DNA from: an uncultured Arenicella sp.
GTDB taxonomy: Bacteria > Pseudomonadota > Gammaproteobacteria > Arenicellales > Arenicellaceae
NCBI GenBank assembly: GCA_947499305.1
Contig: CANMNN010000007.1
Location: forward strand, 62,001-126,000
Direction: 5' to 3'
DNA: 64,000 nucleotides
Shown here piece by piece: positions 51,701 through 56,600 of the stretch. Below the pieces are notes generated by a model. The model was not told the origin of the DNA. It was given only the letters and a program-made list of their open reading frames with translations, and searched no databases. Each line of letters opens with the position of its first letter. Positions within the stretch are counted from its first letter, which is position 1. The translations under genes were made by a program, and so were the position numbers.

Positions 51701-53446
51701 CGCGCAAATATCTTGGCACATTACCTAATTACTGAACGAGGAATCACACCAGACACCTTAGTCGGTATCTGCGTGGAGCGTTCACTGGAGATGATCATTG
51801 GTATTCTGGCTATTCTTAAATCAGGCGGAGCATACCTGCCTTTAGATCCGACGTATCCTTCAGCTAGATTAGCCTATATGCTAAATGACTCCAAGGTTAC
51901 CACCGTGCTAACGCAAGCATCCTTAGAAGGCCAAACGCCGCTCAGTGAATCACAAGCAGTAGTCATCGATAGCGAGAAAGTTCTCTCTAAGTTGCAAACG
52001 TATTCAAGTGATGACGTTCTTCTAAAGACGGTGAAATCAACTAATTTGGCCTATGTAATTTACACATCTGGATCCACGGGAAAACCAAAGGGCGTCATGA
52101 TTGAGCATAAAAGTGCAATCAATATGTCAAAAAACCAAACATCTCTATTTGGCGTCAATAGTCAAAGTAAAACCTTAGGCTTCGCTTCCATCAGCTTTGA
52201 TGCCGGAACTTGGGAGTGGATGATGGCACTCTTGAATGGCGCTGAGCTTTATATCTGTGAAGAGCAGGCTCGTACTAGTATCGAAAGACTAGAATCGTTA
52301 TTGATATCGAAGCAAATCAGTCATGCCACATTGCCACCAGCAATCTTACAGGCAATGGATCCAAGCTTGGAATACTCCTTAGCTAATTTAATCGTAGCGG
52401 GTGAGGCATCCTCAAGTACTTTATTGAACCCTTGGGCGGCCAGATATACAGTACACAATGCCTATGGGCCTACCGAAACAACCGTTTGTGCCACTGTTGG
52501 CCAGGTGCGGGCTGAGGAGTTGGTTCACATTGGAAAGCCCTTGGGTAACCTGCAATTGTATGTTCTAGGAGAGGATTCGAAGCTACCTCCAATTGGTGTC
52601 GCTGGCGAGCTACATGTCGGTGGGATTGGCCTGGCTCGTGGTTATTTGAATCAGCCAGAACTAACCGCCGATAAATTTATCCAAAACCCTTTTTATGAAG
52701 TTGATAACCCAAATAGCAGTGAGCGCCTGTACAAGACCGGCGACTGGGTGCGCTATTTGCCTGATGGCAATTTAGAGTTCATTGGTCGCGTAGATCACCA
52801 GGTAAAAATCCGTGGCTTTCGCGTCGAGTTAGGCGAGATCGAGCATCATTTGTTACTAAGTGATGGGGTTAACAACGCCGTCGTTGTTGCTCTTACTAAC
52901 GACACAGGAGATAAAAGTCTGGTGGCCTATGTTGCTCATAGTCACGCGACAAACATGGAAGGTGACGATGTCGAGACCGAGGCTGAGCGCCAGAATCTTA
53001 TTTTTGAGCTCAAAGCATCACTCGCTCGAGACTTGCCGAGTCATATGGTGCCGTCCGCCTTCGTGATCTTAAACGACTTACCTCTTACAGCTAACGGCAA
53101 AGTGGATCATAAGAACCTGCCTGCTCCAAATAGCAGGTTTTTGGCAAAGGGGTACGTTGCTCCTACGACCGATACCCAAAGGCAGCTGTGTCAGATGTGG
53201 CAGGGGATTTTAGGTATTGATCGCGTAGGAATCACAGACAGTTTCTTTGAGGTGGGCGGTCACTCCCTATTGGCGATGCGATTTATTAGCCAAGTTAAAG
53301 ACGAGCTATCAATCGATTTACTTATTTCAGATTTTTTTGAAAAGCCAACAATTCTTGAAATTTCTGAGGCTATTGATAGCAACAAGCTAGTACTTAAAAA
53401 CAGTTCGATGGCAGCATCTGAAGAATTAGAAGAGCTAGAGTGGTGA
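31817..53446 (+). CDS. giant hybrid FAAL-NRPS, six amino-acid modules (NRPS1)
   Basis: About 7209 residues in one frame. Domain order: FAAL-ACP, Cy-A-PCP, then five C-A-PCP modules. A-domain pocket codes, read by aligning to GrsA, are DLYNMSLIWK (Cys), DFWNVGMVHK (Thr), DLKNLGMDIK (not assigned), DAFWLGGTFK (Val), DATKVGEVGK (Asn) and DAWTIAAVCK (Phe). Phosphopantetheine serines are at residues 602, 1656, 2760, 3836, 4943, 6056 and 7150. No epimerase, methyltransferase, oxidase or thioesterase domain is present. The protein ends in a short acidic tail (SEELEELEW) suited to docking with NRPS2. It should start a lipopeptide with a fatty acid activated as acyl-AMP, join it to Cys, cyclise to a thiazoline and extend to the sixth residue. 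Confidence 0.95.
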   Translation: MDSIIGKLRSYAVSKGAEIAYTFIDDSGIESSITFAELNDKASKIAINLRGHLEQGQRVALMLPTSLDYVTTFYGCLIAGLIAVPLYRPTNTKSVQRLTKVIADSQAAVAITTDILAEELRSSWKGEPITFIAASEVSKFERDVQQSVEFELNPIAFLQYTSGSTGDPKGVIISQQNILANIKTATTATQVLAGETFCSWLPLHHDMGMVVSILTPLFMGGHSVIMSPTRFIRRPRRWLEAISHHKAVLTASPNFAFDYCVERITEESVTDLDLSSWRVAINGAEPLSSKSIAAFNKKFSSIGVSNTTIYPAYGMAEATVFVCGGDPKSETVTSSVNKLLLQQGELVFTEDQSNSTTLVSCGAPQEFHDLRIVDPELKNELGELELGEIWFAGPSVSEGYWSNPEATSESFGFALLGRDNYKYLRTGDLGFKYKGELYITGRIKDLIIVKGRNFYPNDLEMDCVNVIEGLSFSAAFEVDGKVVMIHEVGRKFRKNFDGILARQAIRAEILEQHEILIDDINFVASGQLPVTSSGKIQRSLARAMYLDNDLNYIVAKETANTDVAVQTGTTETQIKLEQIWRDILNLEQVSLDDNLFDLGGHSLVATQMVAEIERLLAKKVSLVNILQNPTIASLAFFIENSDEGGSSQLKFSEDHDNRFEPFALTNIQRAYWLGRNSDFELSNIGCHGYYEVPIENFSLERFSAAWNRLIQRHEMLRMVIDNSGVQRILEHTPEYSIKHYEINDVSDQDRSSHFDSIRDEMSHQVFSAEMWPVFDIRVSTLTDGDSIVHYSMDALVLDASSALILENEMRVLYANPEAPLDEISGSFRDYVIGLQSLSESEEYLRAKEYWLARLSDFSARPELPLQLAPSAIDKPRFERRQTIIDDSDWQKLKNYAITSRATPTVFIIACLSKVFDMWSQGSQFTFNLTLFNRNQAYADVNSIIGDFTTTTLLEIDNSVANEGFVDGMKRIQHQLWMDLEHRIFDGLEVQQALKQDHGYDLGFPVVVTSALGLDASDQSVKQNSIMSGVDTRFAITQTPQVWLDIQLYETDQGLCINWDSVTGLFSEGVLDAMSDATSCLMHAMTMSIDAWTLETPDIFPAKQRGLINRVNNTHVPLINDVLHSNVLQSIESYPSKLAVATKTKSLNYSELGARSAQLARQLVAQRNSDEPIAVVMHKGWEQIVAVLGILRSGRAYVPIDAQLPAKRIAVLLDICGSEDVVTTPDCSGLIPATYQCHLVQEQLGKELSEPPIDIASSNSTAYIIFTSGTTGVPKGVEIKHTSALNTVLDINRRFNVTSKDTVLGLSSLSFDLSVYDIFGVLGAGGSLIIPAPKEAKDPQAWAEYIVDHHVTLWNTAPALMNLFSNHVGENQSFPDLRLVMLSGDWIPVDLPARIKEFSPRAKLISLGGATEASIWSIAHEIEEVSSDWVSIPYGKALANQKMMVLHENFSYCPLWVVGDIYISGKGLAEGYWKDHEKTSASFVFDPNTGERLYRTGDKGRLRPCGNIEFLGRVDSQVKIQGHRIELGEIEATVRKNELVKDVLVVARDEPKRLVAYVVPYPGDDTVLIDALRSHLKSRLPDFMVPAVIMTLSSIPLTSNGKIDRSKLPEPDLNQSLAEFIAPQTHIESIVGGIWGELLEVDRVGKADNFFALGGNSLLAMQVKSRLQEEGFSVSVADLFGASNLEVLASRVSVASTPEQNNCVSYAIPEGCDDIELEMLPLLSSLELTETTLEKIISRVPGGAANVQDIYPLASNQLGLFLHHAISDNHDAYVLPNLFSVNSANRFNALISDLRIVMERHDVLRTAIMWRDLADPVQVVCRKVELPVKWLRFADSDNVEANMIERCQPSGHWIDLEQPPLLQIEAARDNHSDRHFVLIKLHHTILDHVGLELIFSELSQLQNGGHHSLPDAPLYRDFVAYSLANSEASATETFFRARLSNVLEPTLPFGLQNIRNNGIDISQSKVALPNELCRDIRSVARAQHFTPAALFHAAWSLVLSACSSQSDVVFGTVLSGRSEGTGSLVDGVGLFLNTLPLRVQVNDQSASCFVRELQDELNNLLSVEQASLALAQRCSAIETGSALFSALMNFRRTSHSEVSYDGLTLIDSHERTNYPFTLSVDDNGEGFDLEVQVDDSINSDRIIMYMRTALKQLLDRLTSCSDSPVSKLSVLPESEFDQQFFAGNDTQVDYPNDACIHELFEQQVIANPDAVAVVFDDTQLSYGELNQRANQLANYLVEQRNVTPDTLVGICVERSLEMIVGIFGILKAGGAYVPLDPAYPDARLAFMLDDSKVATVLTQTSLQGQLPINESQAVVLDSEPLQEELQGYSNENVTVQALTPNQLAYVIYTSGSTGKPKGVLIEHQNVRRLFDASSVGFSFDNNDVWTLFHSFAFDFSVWEIFGALLHGGKLVVVPKLVAQSANDFWQLLHKEQVTVLNQTPSAFAQLINSDNQHSAKLPLRYVVFGGEALNFNVLRAWSEKYGCEQPHLINMYGITETTVHVTYRRIDTSDIDANGDISDIGLPLQDLSTLVLSPSNDLLPIGVAGELHVGGAGLARGYLNRPELSAEKFIDNPFYDASRPNSSKRLYKTGDLVRYLADGNLEYLGRIDHQVKIRGYRIELGEIEHQLLKHDDVDNAVVVALSDEQGDKRLVAYVAHKDARLMSDDDALRQGFINGLKDTLADDLPDFMVPSAFAVLSELPLTTNGKVDRKALPAPDMSLQQKRYVAPTSEIETQLCEVWQEALGIEKIGITDNFFELGGHSLLATRVIATVNGRLNVDAPLKRLFKRPTVAEFCSGLLSIKTEPKLPKIKPVSRENELRPSFSQQRLWLLDKIEGGSHHYNMSAALHLIGTLDNEALTKAINTILGRHESLRTSFIEGSYGEPIQTIHPLSDIDVPITDISSLADKDEFLNARIANEANTAFDLSSDTMLRAQLVKLSDDEHVLLVTMHHIASDGWSMGLIVNEFSTLYSAYACGEGNPLPALEIQYADYAQWQRDHLQGELLEDHAAYWEAQLFNLPVVHSLPLDRARPAAQSFSGSIHKSLIDETVNNRLKELCQQIDGTLFMGLHAAFSVLLSRYSNETDIVVGSPIANREQPELANLIGFFMNTLVLRCDLSENPSFSQLLARSKASLLDAYSHQQMPFEQLVERLQPERSLSHSPLFQVMLVLQNDDENALQLPGLQLTHLTQSNTTAKYDLTLHITERDNSLHLGWEYNTDLFNAATIERLAEHFELLLNGLVDQPEENVFSIEMLPAGEIRQQFIEWNNTQVDYPKDKCVHELFEEQVAAHPNAVAVEFEDGQLSYSELNQKANQLARYLKEERNVMPDTLVGICLERSFEMIVGIIAVLKAGGAYLPLDPSYPAARLAYMLDDADVRTVLTSTPLRELTSINSSTAVLLDSKEVLEKLGRYSHENVSVENLSSENLAYVIYTSGSTGQPKGVMVERGGVRNLVHWYNREYGYSDKDKFLIVSAIGFDLTQKNIFSPLVSGGSVVLFQQEHYDASKIVNVIAQHKVSVVNCAPSLFYEVVNRAEQDNFKSLNSLSYVLFGGEVINSKALATWLQSDNCTVNIVNMYGPTEGTDIASACTQAKSIRATDIGSPIDNIQRYVLNDELLPVPIGIAGQLYISGAGLARGYLNRPELTSEKFIANPFYDPSNSSSSARLYKTGDLVRYLPNSNLEFLGRIDHQVKIRGFRIELGEIEQQLLAHHDVDEAAVVDVANDAGDKRLVAYVTHRDAKAIDADQQLRLSFFADIKTLLFQGLPDYMVPSAFVLLDKLPLTPNGKVDRKGLPAPDLSQARTTFIPPSTETQRQLCEIWQDVLELDQVGISDNFFELGGHSLLVMSVITKAHKRGLIISAKDLFSTSQLSALAAEVDSNRANALPIFKAPENIIPDNCQQITPEMLPLISLSQDEITHISSCVPDGMENIQDIYPLGPLQEGILFTHTLSNNSDPYVLPTLFKVEDEAAAYGFIDRLWQIVERHDALRTAVVWEGLDTAVQVVCKEVMLPVTWLDLDEETDVERHMVDLARPENQWMDLNQAPLLNVRIAENPIDGQHFVLLQFHHLISDHVGLEIIQQELKLLSSGDSDSLPPVVPYRNFIAQTQYQAQQYDAKSYFTKILGDIEEPTAPFDLFNVQQNGTQIVEVREAVPADTAERLREVARSLSISPASIFHAAFGMVIGACSGRENVVFGSVMSGRMQGVLGAESMIGVFINTLPIRLDIVDSSVLDYVLGTQQCLRDLMPFEQASLALTQSCSGLVNDSPLFTAILNYRHSVVSEGGDVINDGSITLITAQERTNYPLTMSIDDFGDGFDIEVQVDVSVPAKRVADYMQTALAQLLEHLIGDSSTPIDRVSVLPSSEAQQLLIEGDKISLGYQKSLCIHQLFEQQAQVNPEAIAVVFEGQQFSYRSLNQKANQLARYLIEERQITPDTLVGICLERSIEMIVGIMGILKAGGAYVPLDPNYPAARLEYMLEDANIATVLTQASLKGQVPILDRQSIYLDCAEIQDGVNTYSNDNVTVNGLDSGHLAYVIYTSGSTGNPKGVLVEHASVVSLVVDNNFVTLDENSILLVNSPISFDAATFEIWGGLLNGGRLVLQGDPQIDANSLSEFISENNITIAWMTSGLFDTFSAASINSLPSLQSLLVGGDVVNKASIIRMKKLNSSLDFINGYGPTENTTFSCCFLMPETIGQFPTIPIGKPLLGCQALVLDATQKICPTGIAGELYLGGSGLARGYLNRPELTNERFISNPFYDSSKPHSSERLYKTGDMVRRLPDGNFEFLGRLDYQVKIRGYRIELGEIEHRLLSHDQVNDAIVMALENHEGDKRLVAYVTHDHAAKMHRDAEKLENESSTLRQEFINSLKATLSQDLPKHMMPSSFVVLQELPLTPNGKVDRNGLPAPDMSLQQKKYIAPSTETESLLCEIWQEVLGLEQIGVADNFFELGGHSLLAMRVIAKAQRLNLTITAKDFFAAPQLAALATEVDNNTAVASAFSIPENIIPAHCGQIAPEMLPLISLTQDEIMRVASIVPGGMKNIQDIYPLGPLQEGILFTHTVSEQSDPYVLSTLFEVIGESEISGFVDNIDFIVKRHDALRTAVVWEGLTTPVQVVCRDVLLPVTWLELDDAVDVEHHMTELTSPENQWMDLTRAPLLSLRIAKGIDVDQYFVLLQFHHLISDHVGLEIIQHELNLLTAGDSDSLETAVPYRNFIAHTRHQAKQHNARAYFTELLGDIDETTAPFGLLNVQGDGTQIVELREGVPAETAKHLREVSRSLNISPASIFHAAFGMVVAACSGRENVVFGSVMSGRLQGVVGAESMLGVFINTLPVRLDLDGTNVIDFILDTQQRLRDLLPFEQAPLALTQSCSSLNSNRTLFSAMLNYRHSAVSENSVIASDGSNDSSIRVLVGQERTNYPFTLSVDDWGKGFEFVFQVDVSINIERVMSYMQLALSQIVCCLRSNPDTPVHDLIVLPQTEIDQQLIEWNDTQTNSPQDRCIHELFEAQVTVNPDAVAVVFEGHQLSYRELNRKANQLAHYLIEERQVCPETLVGICVERSLDMIIGILGILKAGGAYVPLDPNYPAARLAYMLDDSKLTTVLTQTSLSEKLPFNGDQSLALDSAEVRARLQTFSHENVDAGVLGSNHLAYVIYTSGSTGQPKGVMVEHLAAHNYLSFAASHYCSNIQGSVVSTSLNFDATLTSIFAPLVCGKYIQLVQSGPSELEHLIALIQQADDPLLFKLTPAHLDSMKGAMRHAQNHELAHVFVVGGEEFKQNTLKTWKQSLFKNAVFVNEFGPTETTVGCSTYTVSSSDDEVFLEKSVSIGKAISNVHLYVLDRYLKPVPLGVTGELYIGGAGLARGYLARPALTAEKFIDNPFYDANRANASRRLYKTGDLVRYLNDGNLEFLGRIDHQVKVRGFRIELGEIENQLLNHDQVNDAVVTAIGNEEGDKRLVAYVTHSQAAEMHTEDQGARSLRHDFIVSLKSVVSQGLPEHMMPSAFVVLDELPLTPNGKVDRKALPAPDMALQQKSYVAPTTETETQLCLIWQEVLGLEQVGVTDNFFELGGDSLLVMTVIAKAQRLNISITAKDFFAAPQLSHLAAELDSNKGVALPAFIAPENMIPAACEQITPEMLPLISLSQDEITHIASLVPGGMKNIQDMYPLGPLQEGILFIHIMSGESDPYVLPTLFEVKGKSAVNEFIDSIAFIIERHDALRTAVVWEGLSTPVQVVYKDVSLPVTWLDLDDGVDVKGYMTDLTLPENQRMDLTQAPLLTLRVAEGASEGQYYVLLQFHHLISDHVGLEIIQNELNLLSAGDSNLAPVVPYRNFIAHTQHQATQHDARAYFTDYLGDIDEPTAPFGLFDVQGDGTSIVELREAVPSDIAVRLRSISKSLSVSPASLFHAAFGMVVAASSGRKNVVFGSVMSGRLQGVVGAENMLGVFINTLPIRLDVDSASVLDFVLGTQQRLRDLLPFEQASLALTQSCSSLTNDSPLFTAILNYRHSVAVDGNGPSDNDSISILAGQERTNYPFNLSVDDWGDEFDLVFQLDASIDIKRSMAYMQTALTQLLDSLTSSPSTSVQALSVLSSAETQQQLFEWNKTHLEFDKDLCVHELFEQQVRSNPDAVALVFEDRVLSYRELNLRANILAHYLITERGITPDTLVGICVERSLEMIIGILAILKSGGAYLPLDPTYPSARLAYMLNDSKVTTVLTQASLEGQTPLSESQAVVIDSEKVLSKLQTYSSDDVLLKTVKSTNLAYVIYTSGSTGKPKGVMIEHKSAINMSKNQTSLFGVNSQSKTLGFASISFDAGTWEWMMALLNGAELYICEEQARTSIERLESLLISKQISHATLPPAILQAMDPSLEYSLANLIVAGEASSSTLLNPWAARYTVHNAYGPTETTVCATVGQVRAEELVHIGKPLGNLQLYVLGEDSKLPPIGVAGELHVGGIGLARGYLNQPELTADKFIQNPFYEVDNPNSSERLYKTGDWVRYLPDGNLEFIGRVDHQVKIRGFRVELGEIEHHLLLSDGVNNAVVVALTNDTGDKSLVAYVAHSHATNMEGDDVETEAERQNLIFELKASLARDLPSHMVPSAFVILNDLPLTANGKVDHKNLPAPNSRFLAKGYVAPTTDTQRQLCQMWQGILGIDRVGITDSFFEVGGHSLLAMRFISQVKDELSIDLLISDFFEKPTILEISEAIDSNKLVLKNSSMAASEELEELEW
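33791..36890 (+). other. Module 1: heterocyclization domain, Cys-specific A, PCP
   Basis: The Cy domain is recognised by the start LTNIQRAYWLGR, the DxxxxDxxS motif DALVLDASS (Asp793, Asp798, Ser801) replacing HHxxxDG, TPTVFIIACLSKVFDMWS, GDFTTTTLLEI and ITQTPQVWLD. The A domain code DLYNMSLIWK is a classic Cys code. The PCP has LGGNS (Ser1656). No oxidase domain is inserted in A, so a thiazoline, not a thiazole, is expected. Confidence 0.92.
36930..40200 (+). other. Module 2: dual-type C, Thr-specific A, PCP
   Basis: The C domain belongs to the group with an extended N-terminal start (NVQDIYPLASNQLGLFLHH) and active-site HHTILDH (His1881-1882), the C/E dual type. Its extra motif keeps HH but has HD in place of GD. 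A code DFWNVGMVHK is Thr. PCP LGGHS at Ser2760. The A-PCP part belongs to the triplicated DNA block. Confidence 0.88.
38372..40122 (+). repeat. Thr A-PCP block, copy 1 (NRPS1 module 2)
   Basis: Near-identical to 55030-56751 and 58279-60029, without indels (constant offsets of 16658 and 19907). Begins in the C-A linker at CAAGTCGAT and ends just past the PCP serine. Differences are scattered single bases, mostly 0-5 per 60. Confidence 0.93.
40240..43430 (+). other. Module 3: LCL-type C, A of unassigned specificity, PCP
   Basis: The C domain is the conventional type (FSQQRLWLLDKIEGGSHHYN, HHIASDGWS at His2948-2949). The A domain has all core motifs, but its pocket reads DLKNLGMDI plus the invariant Lys, from GFDLTQKNIF, VVNCAP, LFGGE and MYGPTEGTDIAS. 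Lys239 and Asp330 imply a polar or charged side chain. I know no matching signature. PCP LGGHS at Ser3836. Confidence 0.85.
43490..46750 (+). other. Module 4: dual-type C, Val-specific A, PCP
   Basis: C starts IQDIYPLGPLQEGILFTHTL and has HHLISDH (His4060-4061). The extra dual motif is degenerate (THTLSNNSD instead of HH(I/L)xxxxGD). A code DAFWLGGTFK differs from the classic Val code DAFWIGGTFK only at one Ile/Leu. PCP LGGHS at Ser4943. Confidence 0.88.
46790..50090 (+). other. Module 5: dual-type C, Asn-specific A, PCP
   Basis: C has FTHTVSEQSD and HHLISDH (His5166-5167). A code DATKVGEVGK is Asn-like (classic DLTKLGEVGK). The PCP core is LGGDS (Ser6056), the Asp form often seen on PCPs whose residue is epimerised. 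A-PCP DNA is near-identical to module 9. Confidence 0.86.
48215..49978 (+). repeat. Asn A-PCP block, copy 1 (NRPS1 module 5)
   Basis: Near-identical to 61486-63249 at a constant offset of 13271. Begins at GAAATCGATCAACAA in the C-A linker and ends at the second Gly codon of the PCP LGG motif. Confidence 0.93.
50130..53380 (+). other. Module 6: dual-type C, Phe-specific A, PCP
   Basis: C has FIHIMSGESD and HHLISDH (His6280-6281). A code DAWTIAAVCK is the Phe code (GrsA-like). Two small oddities: the A10 region reads GKVDHK instead of GKVDRK, and the PCP core reads VGGHS (Ser7150). Last module of NRPS1. Confidence 0.88.
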
Positions 53447-53610
53447 AAATATTTAACCTAATTAAGTCATTAAATGACAAAGGCATTTTCTTGTTTTTAG
53501 AACAAGACAGGTTAAAAACCAAAGCCGCCAGAGGAGCTATTACTCCCGCGATAGCTACGCTCATTAAAGACAACAAAATTGAACTGCTAGAGTATCTCCA
53601 TAAGAACAAC
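53443..53610 (+). other. TubC-type N-terminal docking domain of NRPS2
   Basis: A short beta-alpha-alpha module: helix with LNDKGI, strand pair FLFLEQDRLKTKA, then two helices including TPAIATLIKDNKIELLEYL. This is the pattern of TubC_N domains that capture the C-terminal peptide of the preceding NRPS. Confidence 0.85.
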
Positions 53611-56600
53611 TTAGATAAAACTCACTCTACAGCTCATGGGGTGCCGATAGCACCTGCTGCTCGGACAGGTGATCTGAAGCTTTCGTTTTCCCAGCAGCGT
53701 CTATGGTTGTTGGATAAAATAGATGGCGGCAGCATTCATTATAATATGCCGGCGGTTCTATGCCTGACCGGCGTCTTAAACCGAGAGGCACTAACAAAGG
53801 CGGTTAACACCATCGTTGAGCGCCACGAGGCTTTGCGCACAAATTTTCAGGAGGGCAGTAATGGTCAGCCGTCACAAATTATTAGGGATATATCGGGTCT
53901 CGATGTTCCTTTGACGGACCTGTCAGATTTAGATGTAGATGAACGTTATATACAGGCGGAAAAGCTAGCATCCTTTGAGGCTAATAAGGCATTTGATCTA
54001 AGCTCAGATACGATGCTTCGCGCACAGCTGATTAGAGTTTCGAATCGAGAACACCTTCTTTTAGTTACGCTGCATCATATTGCATCTGACGGGTGGTCAA
54101 TGGCAGTGTTGATCAAGGAATTTAGTACCCTATATGCGGCCTATGTTCGAGGACAGACTAACCCTTTGTCAGCGCTGGAAATTCAATATGCCGACTTTGC
54201 GCAATGGCAACGAGGTTATTTGCAAGGCGAAGCGCTCGAAAAGCTAGCCGCGTATTGGACAACTCAACTTGCAGGCCTTCCAGTAGTTCATAATTTACCG
54301 CTTGATCGAGCTCGGCCACAAGCGCAAAGCTTTTCTGGTTCTTGTTATGAAAGCAGCATAGATGCAAACATCAACAATACGCTTAAACGCTTATGTCAGG
54401 GGCTGGGCTGCACTTTGTTTATGGGTCTACATGCGGCTTTTTCTGTTCTGTTATCTCGTTACAGTAACGAAACTGACATTGTCGTGGGCAGCCCAATAGC
54501 CAACCGAGAACAAGCGGAAGTTAAGAGCTTGATTGGCTTCTTCGTAAACACACTGGTCTTACGCAGCGATGTATCTACAAACGCAACTTTCAATAGCTTG
54601 CTTGCGCAAAGCAAAACTACGTTGCTGGACGCTTACGCACATCAACAAATGCCATTTGAGCAGATAGTTGAACGACTGCAGCCAGAGCGAAACTCTAGTC
54701 ACAGCCCGTTGGTCCAAATAATGTTGGTCCTACATAATAACGAGGAGGCAAGCCTAGATTTGCCAGGCATTAACTTACGTCTTTTAGCATCGGATCATAC
54801 AGTTGCTAAATACGATCTAACATTGAGTTTTATAGAGTCATCAGATGGTCTTGACCTAACATGGGAATACAATGTCGACCTCTTCGAAGCTGACACCATT
54901 CAGCGTATGGCCAAACATTTTGAGCTGTTGCTCAACGGCTTAGTTGAGAAATCTGATGAAAGTGTCTTTTCAATTAATATATTGCCAGGCGAAGAAGTTC
55001 ATCAGCAGCTAATTGAATGGACTGATTCCCAAGTCGATTATCCAAACGACGCCTGTATTCATGAACTCTTTGAGCAGCAAGTGATCGCGAACCCAGATGC
55101 CGTGGCCGTGGTATTTGACGACACCCAGCTTAGCTATGGTGAACTAAATCAACGAGCCAATCAGCTGGCAAACTATCTAGTTGAACAAAGAAACGTGACG
55201 CCCGACACATTAGTCGGCATTTGCGTCGAGCGTTCACTCGAGATGATCGTTGGCATCTTTGGAATTCTAAAAGCGGGTGGGGCGTACGTGCCGCTAGACC
55301 CGGCTTACCCAGACGCGCGTCTGGCATTTATGTTGGACGACTCCAAGGTGGCGACCGTCCTTACACAGACTTCGTTGCAGGGCCAACTGCCAATCAATGA
55401 ATCTCAGGCGGTAGTGCTAGACAGTGAGCCGTTGCAGGCAGAACTACAAGGCTATTCAATCGAGAATGTCGCCGTTCAAGCGCTAACACCAAACCAGCTG
55501 GCTTATGTGATCTACACCTCGGGGTCAACCGGTACGCCCAAAGGCGTATTAATCGAGCATCAAAATGTTCGCCGCTTATTTGATGCCTCCAGCGCCGGTT
55601 TCTCCTTTGACACCAATGATGTCTGGACCTTGTTTCATTCTTTTGCCTTTGATTTTTCGGTGTGGGAAATCTTCGGCGCCTTACTGCATGGCGGCAAATT
55701 AGTTGTTGTACCTAAATTAGTCGCGCAGTCGGCAAATGATTTTTGGCAGTTACTGCATAAAGAGCAAGTAACGGTACTAAACCAAACGCCGAGCGCGTTT
55801 GCTCAATTGATTATTAGTGACAATCAACACTCAGAAAAGCTTCCCCTGCGTTACGTGGTGTTTGGTGGTGAAGCTCTTAATTTTAACGTTCTCAGAGCGT
55901 GGTCAGAGAAGTACGGTTGTGAGCAGCCGCACTTAATTAATATGTATGGCATCACCGAAACCACGGTGCATGTTACCTACCGGCGTATTGATACTAGCGA
56001 TATTGACGCTAACGGGGATATCAGCGACATCGGCTTGCCCTTACAAGATTTAAGCACCTTAGTATTATCGCCAAGCAATGATTTATTGCCGATTGGCGTA
56101 GCTGGTGAACTGCACGTTGGCGGAGCAGGGCTCGCCCGTGGGTATCTAAATCGCCCAGAATTAAGTGCTGAGAAGTTCATTGATAACCCTTTTTACGACG
56201 CGAGTAGACCAAGCTCGAGTAAACGGTTGTATAAAACCGGTGATCTCGTACGGTACTTAGCCGACGGGAATTTGGAGTATTTAGGGCGCATTGATCATCA
56301 GGTTAAGATTCGAGGGTATCGAATTGAACTGGGTGAAATTGAACACCAACTCTTAAAGTATGATGACGTTGATAATGCAGTAGTCGTAGCGTTAAGCGAT
56401 GAGCAAGGCGATAAACGATTAGTAGCGTATGTGGCACACAAAGATGCACGACTGATGTCCGATGACGACGCGTTGCGCCAAGGGTTTATCAACGGCCTTA
56501 AAGACACGCTAGCTGACGATTTGCCTGATTTTATGGTGCCATCCGCGTTTGCGGTGCTATCAGAATTGCCATTAACGACCAACGGCAAAGTAGACCGAAA

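Noticed and set aside
53437-53450. Possible frameshift or false stop splitting one NRPS gene into two
   Set aside because: The stop is preceded by an acidic docking-like tail, and the overlapping GTG starts a complete TubC-type docking domain, so this is a genuine gene boundary.
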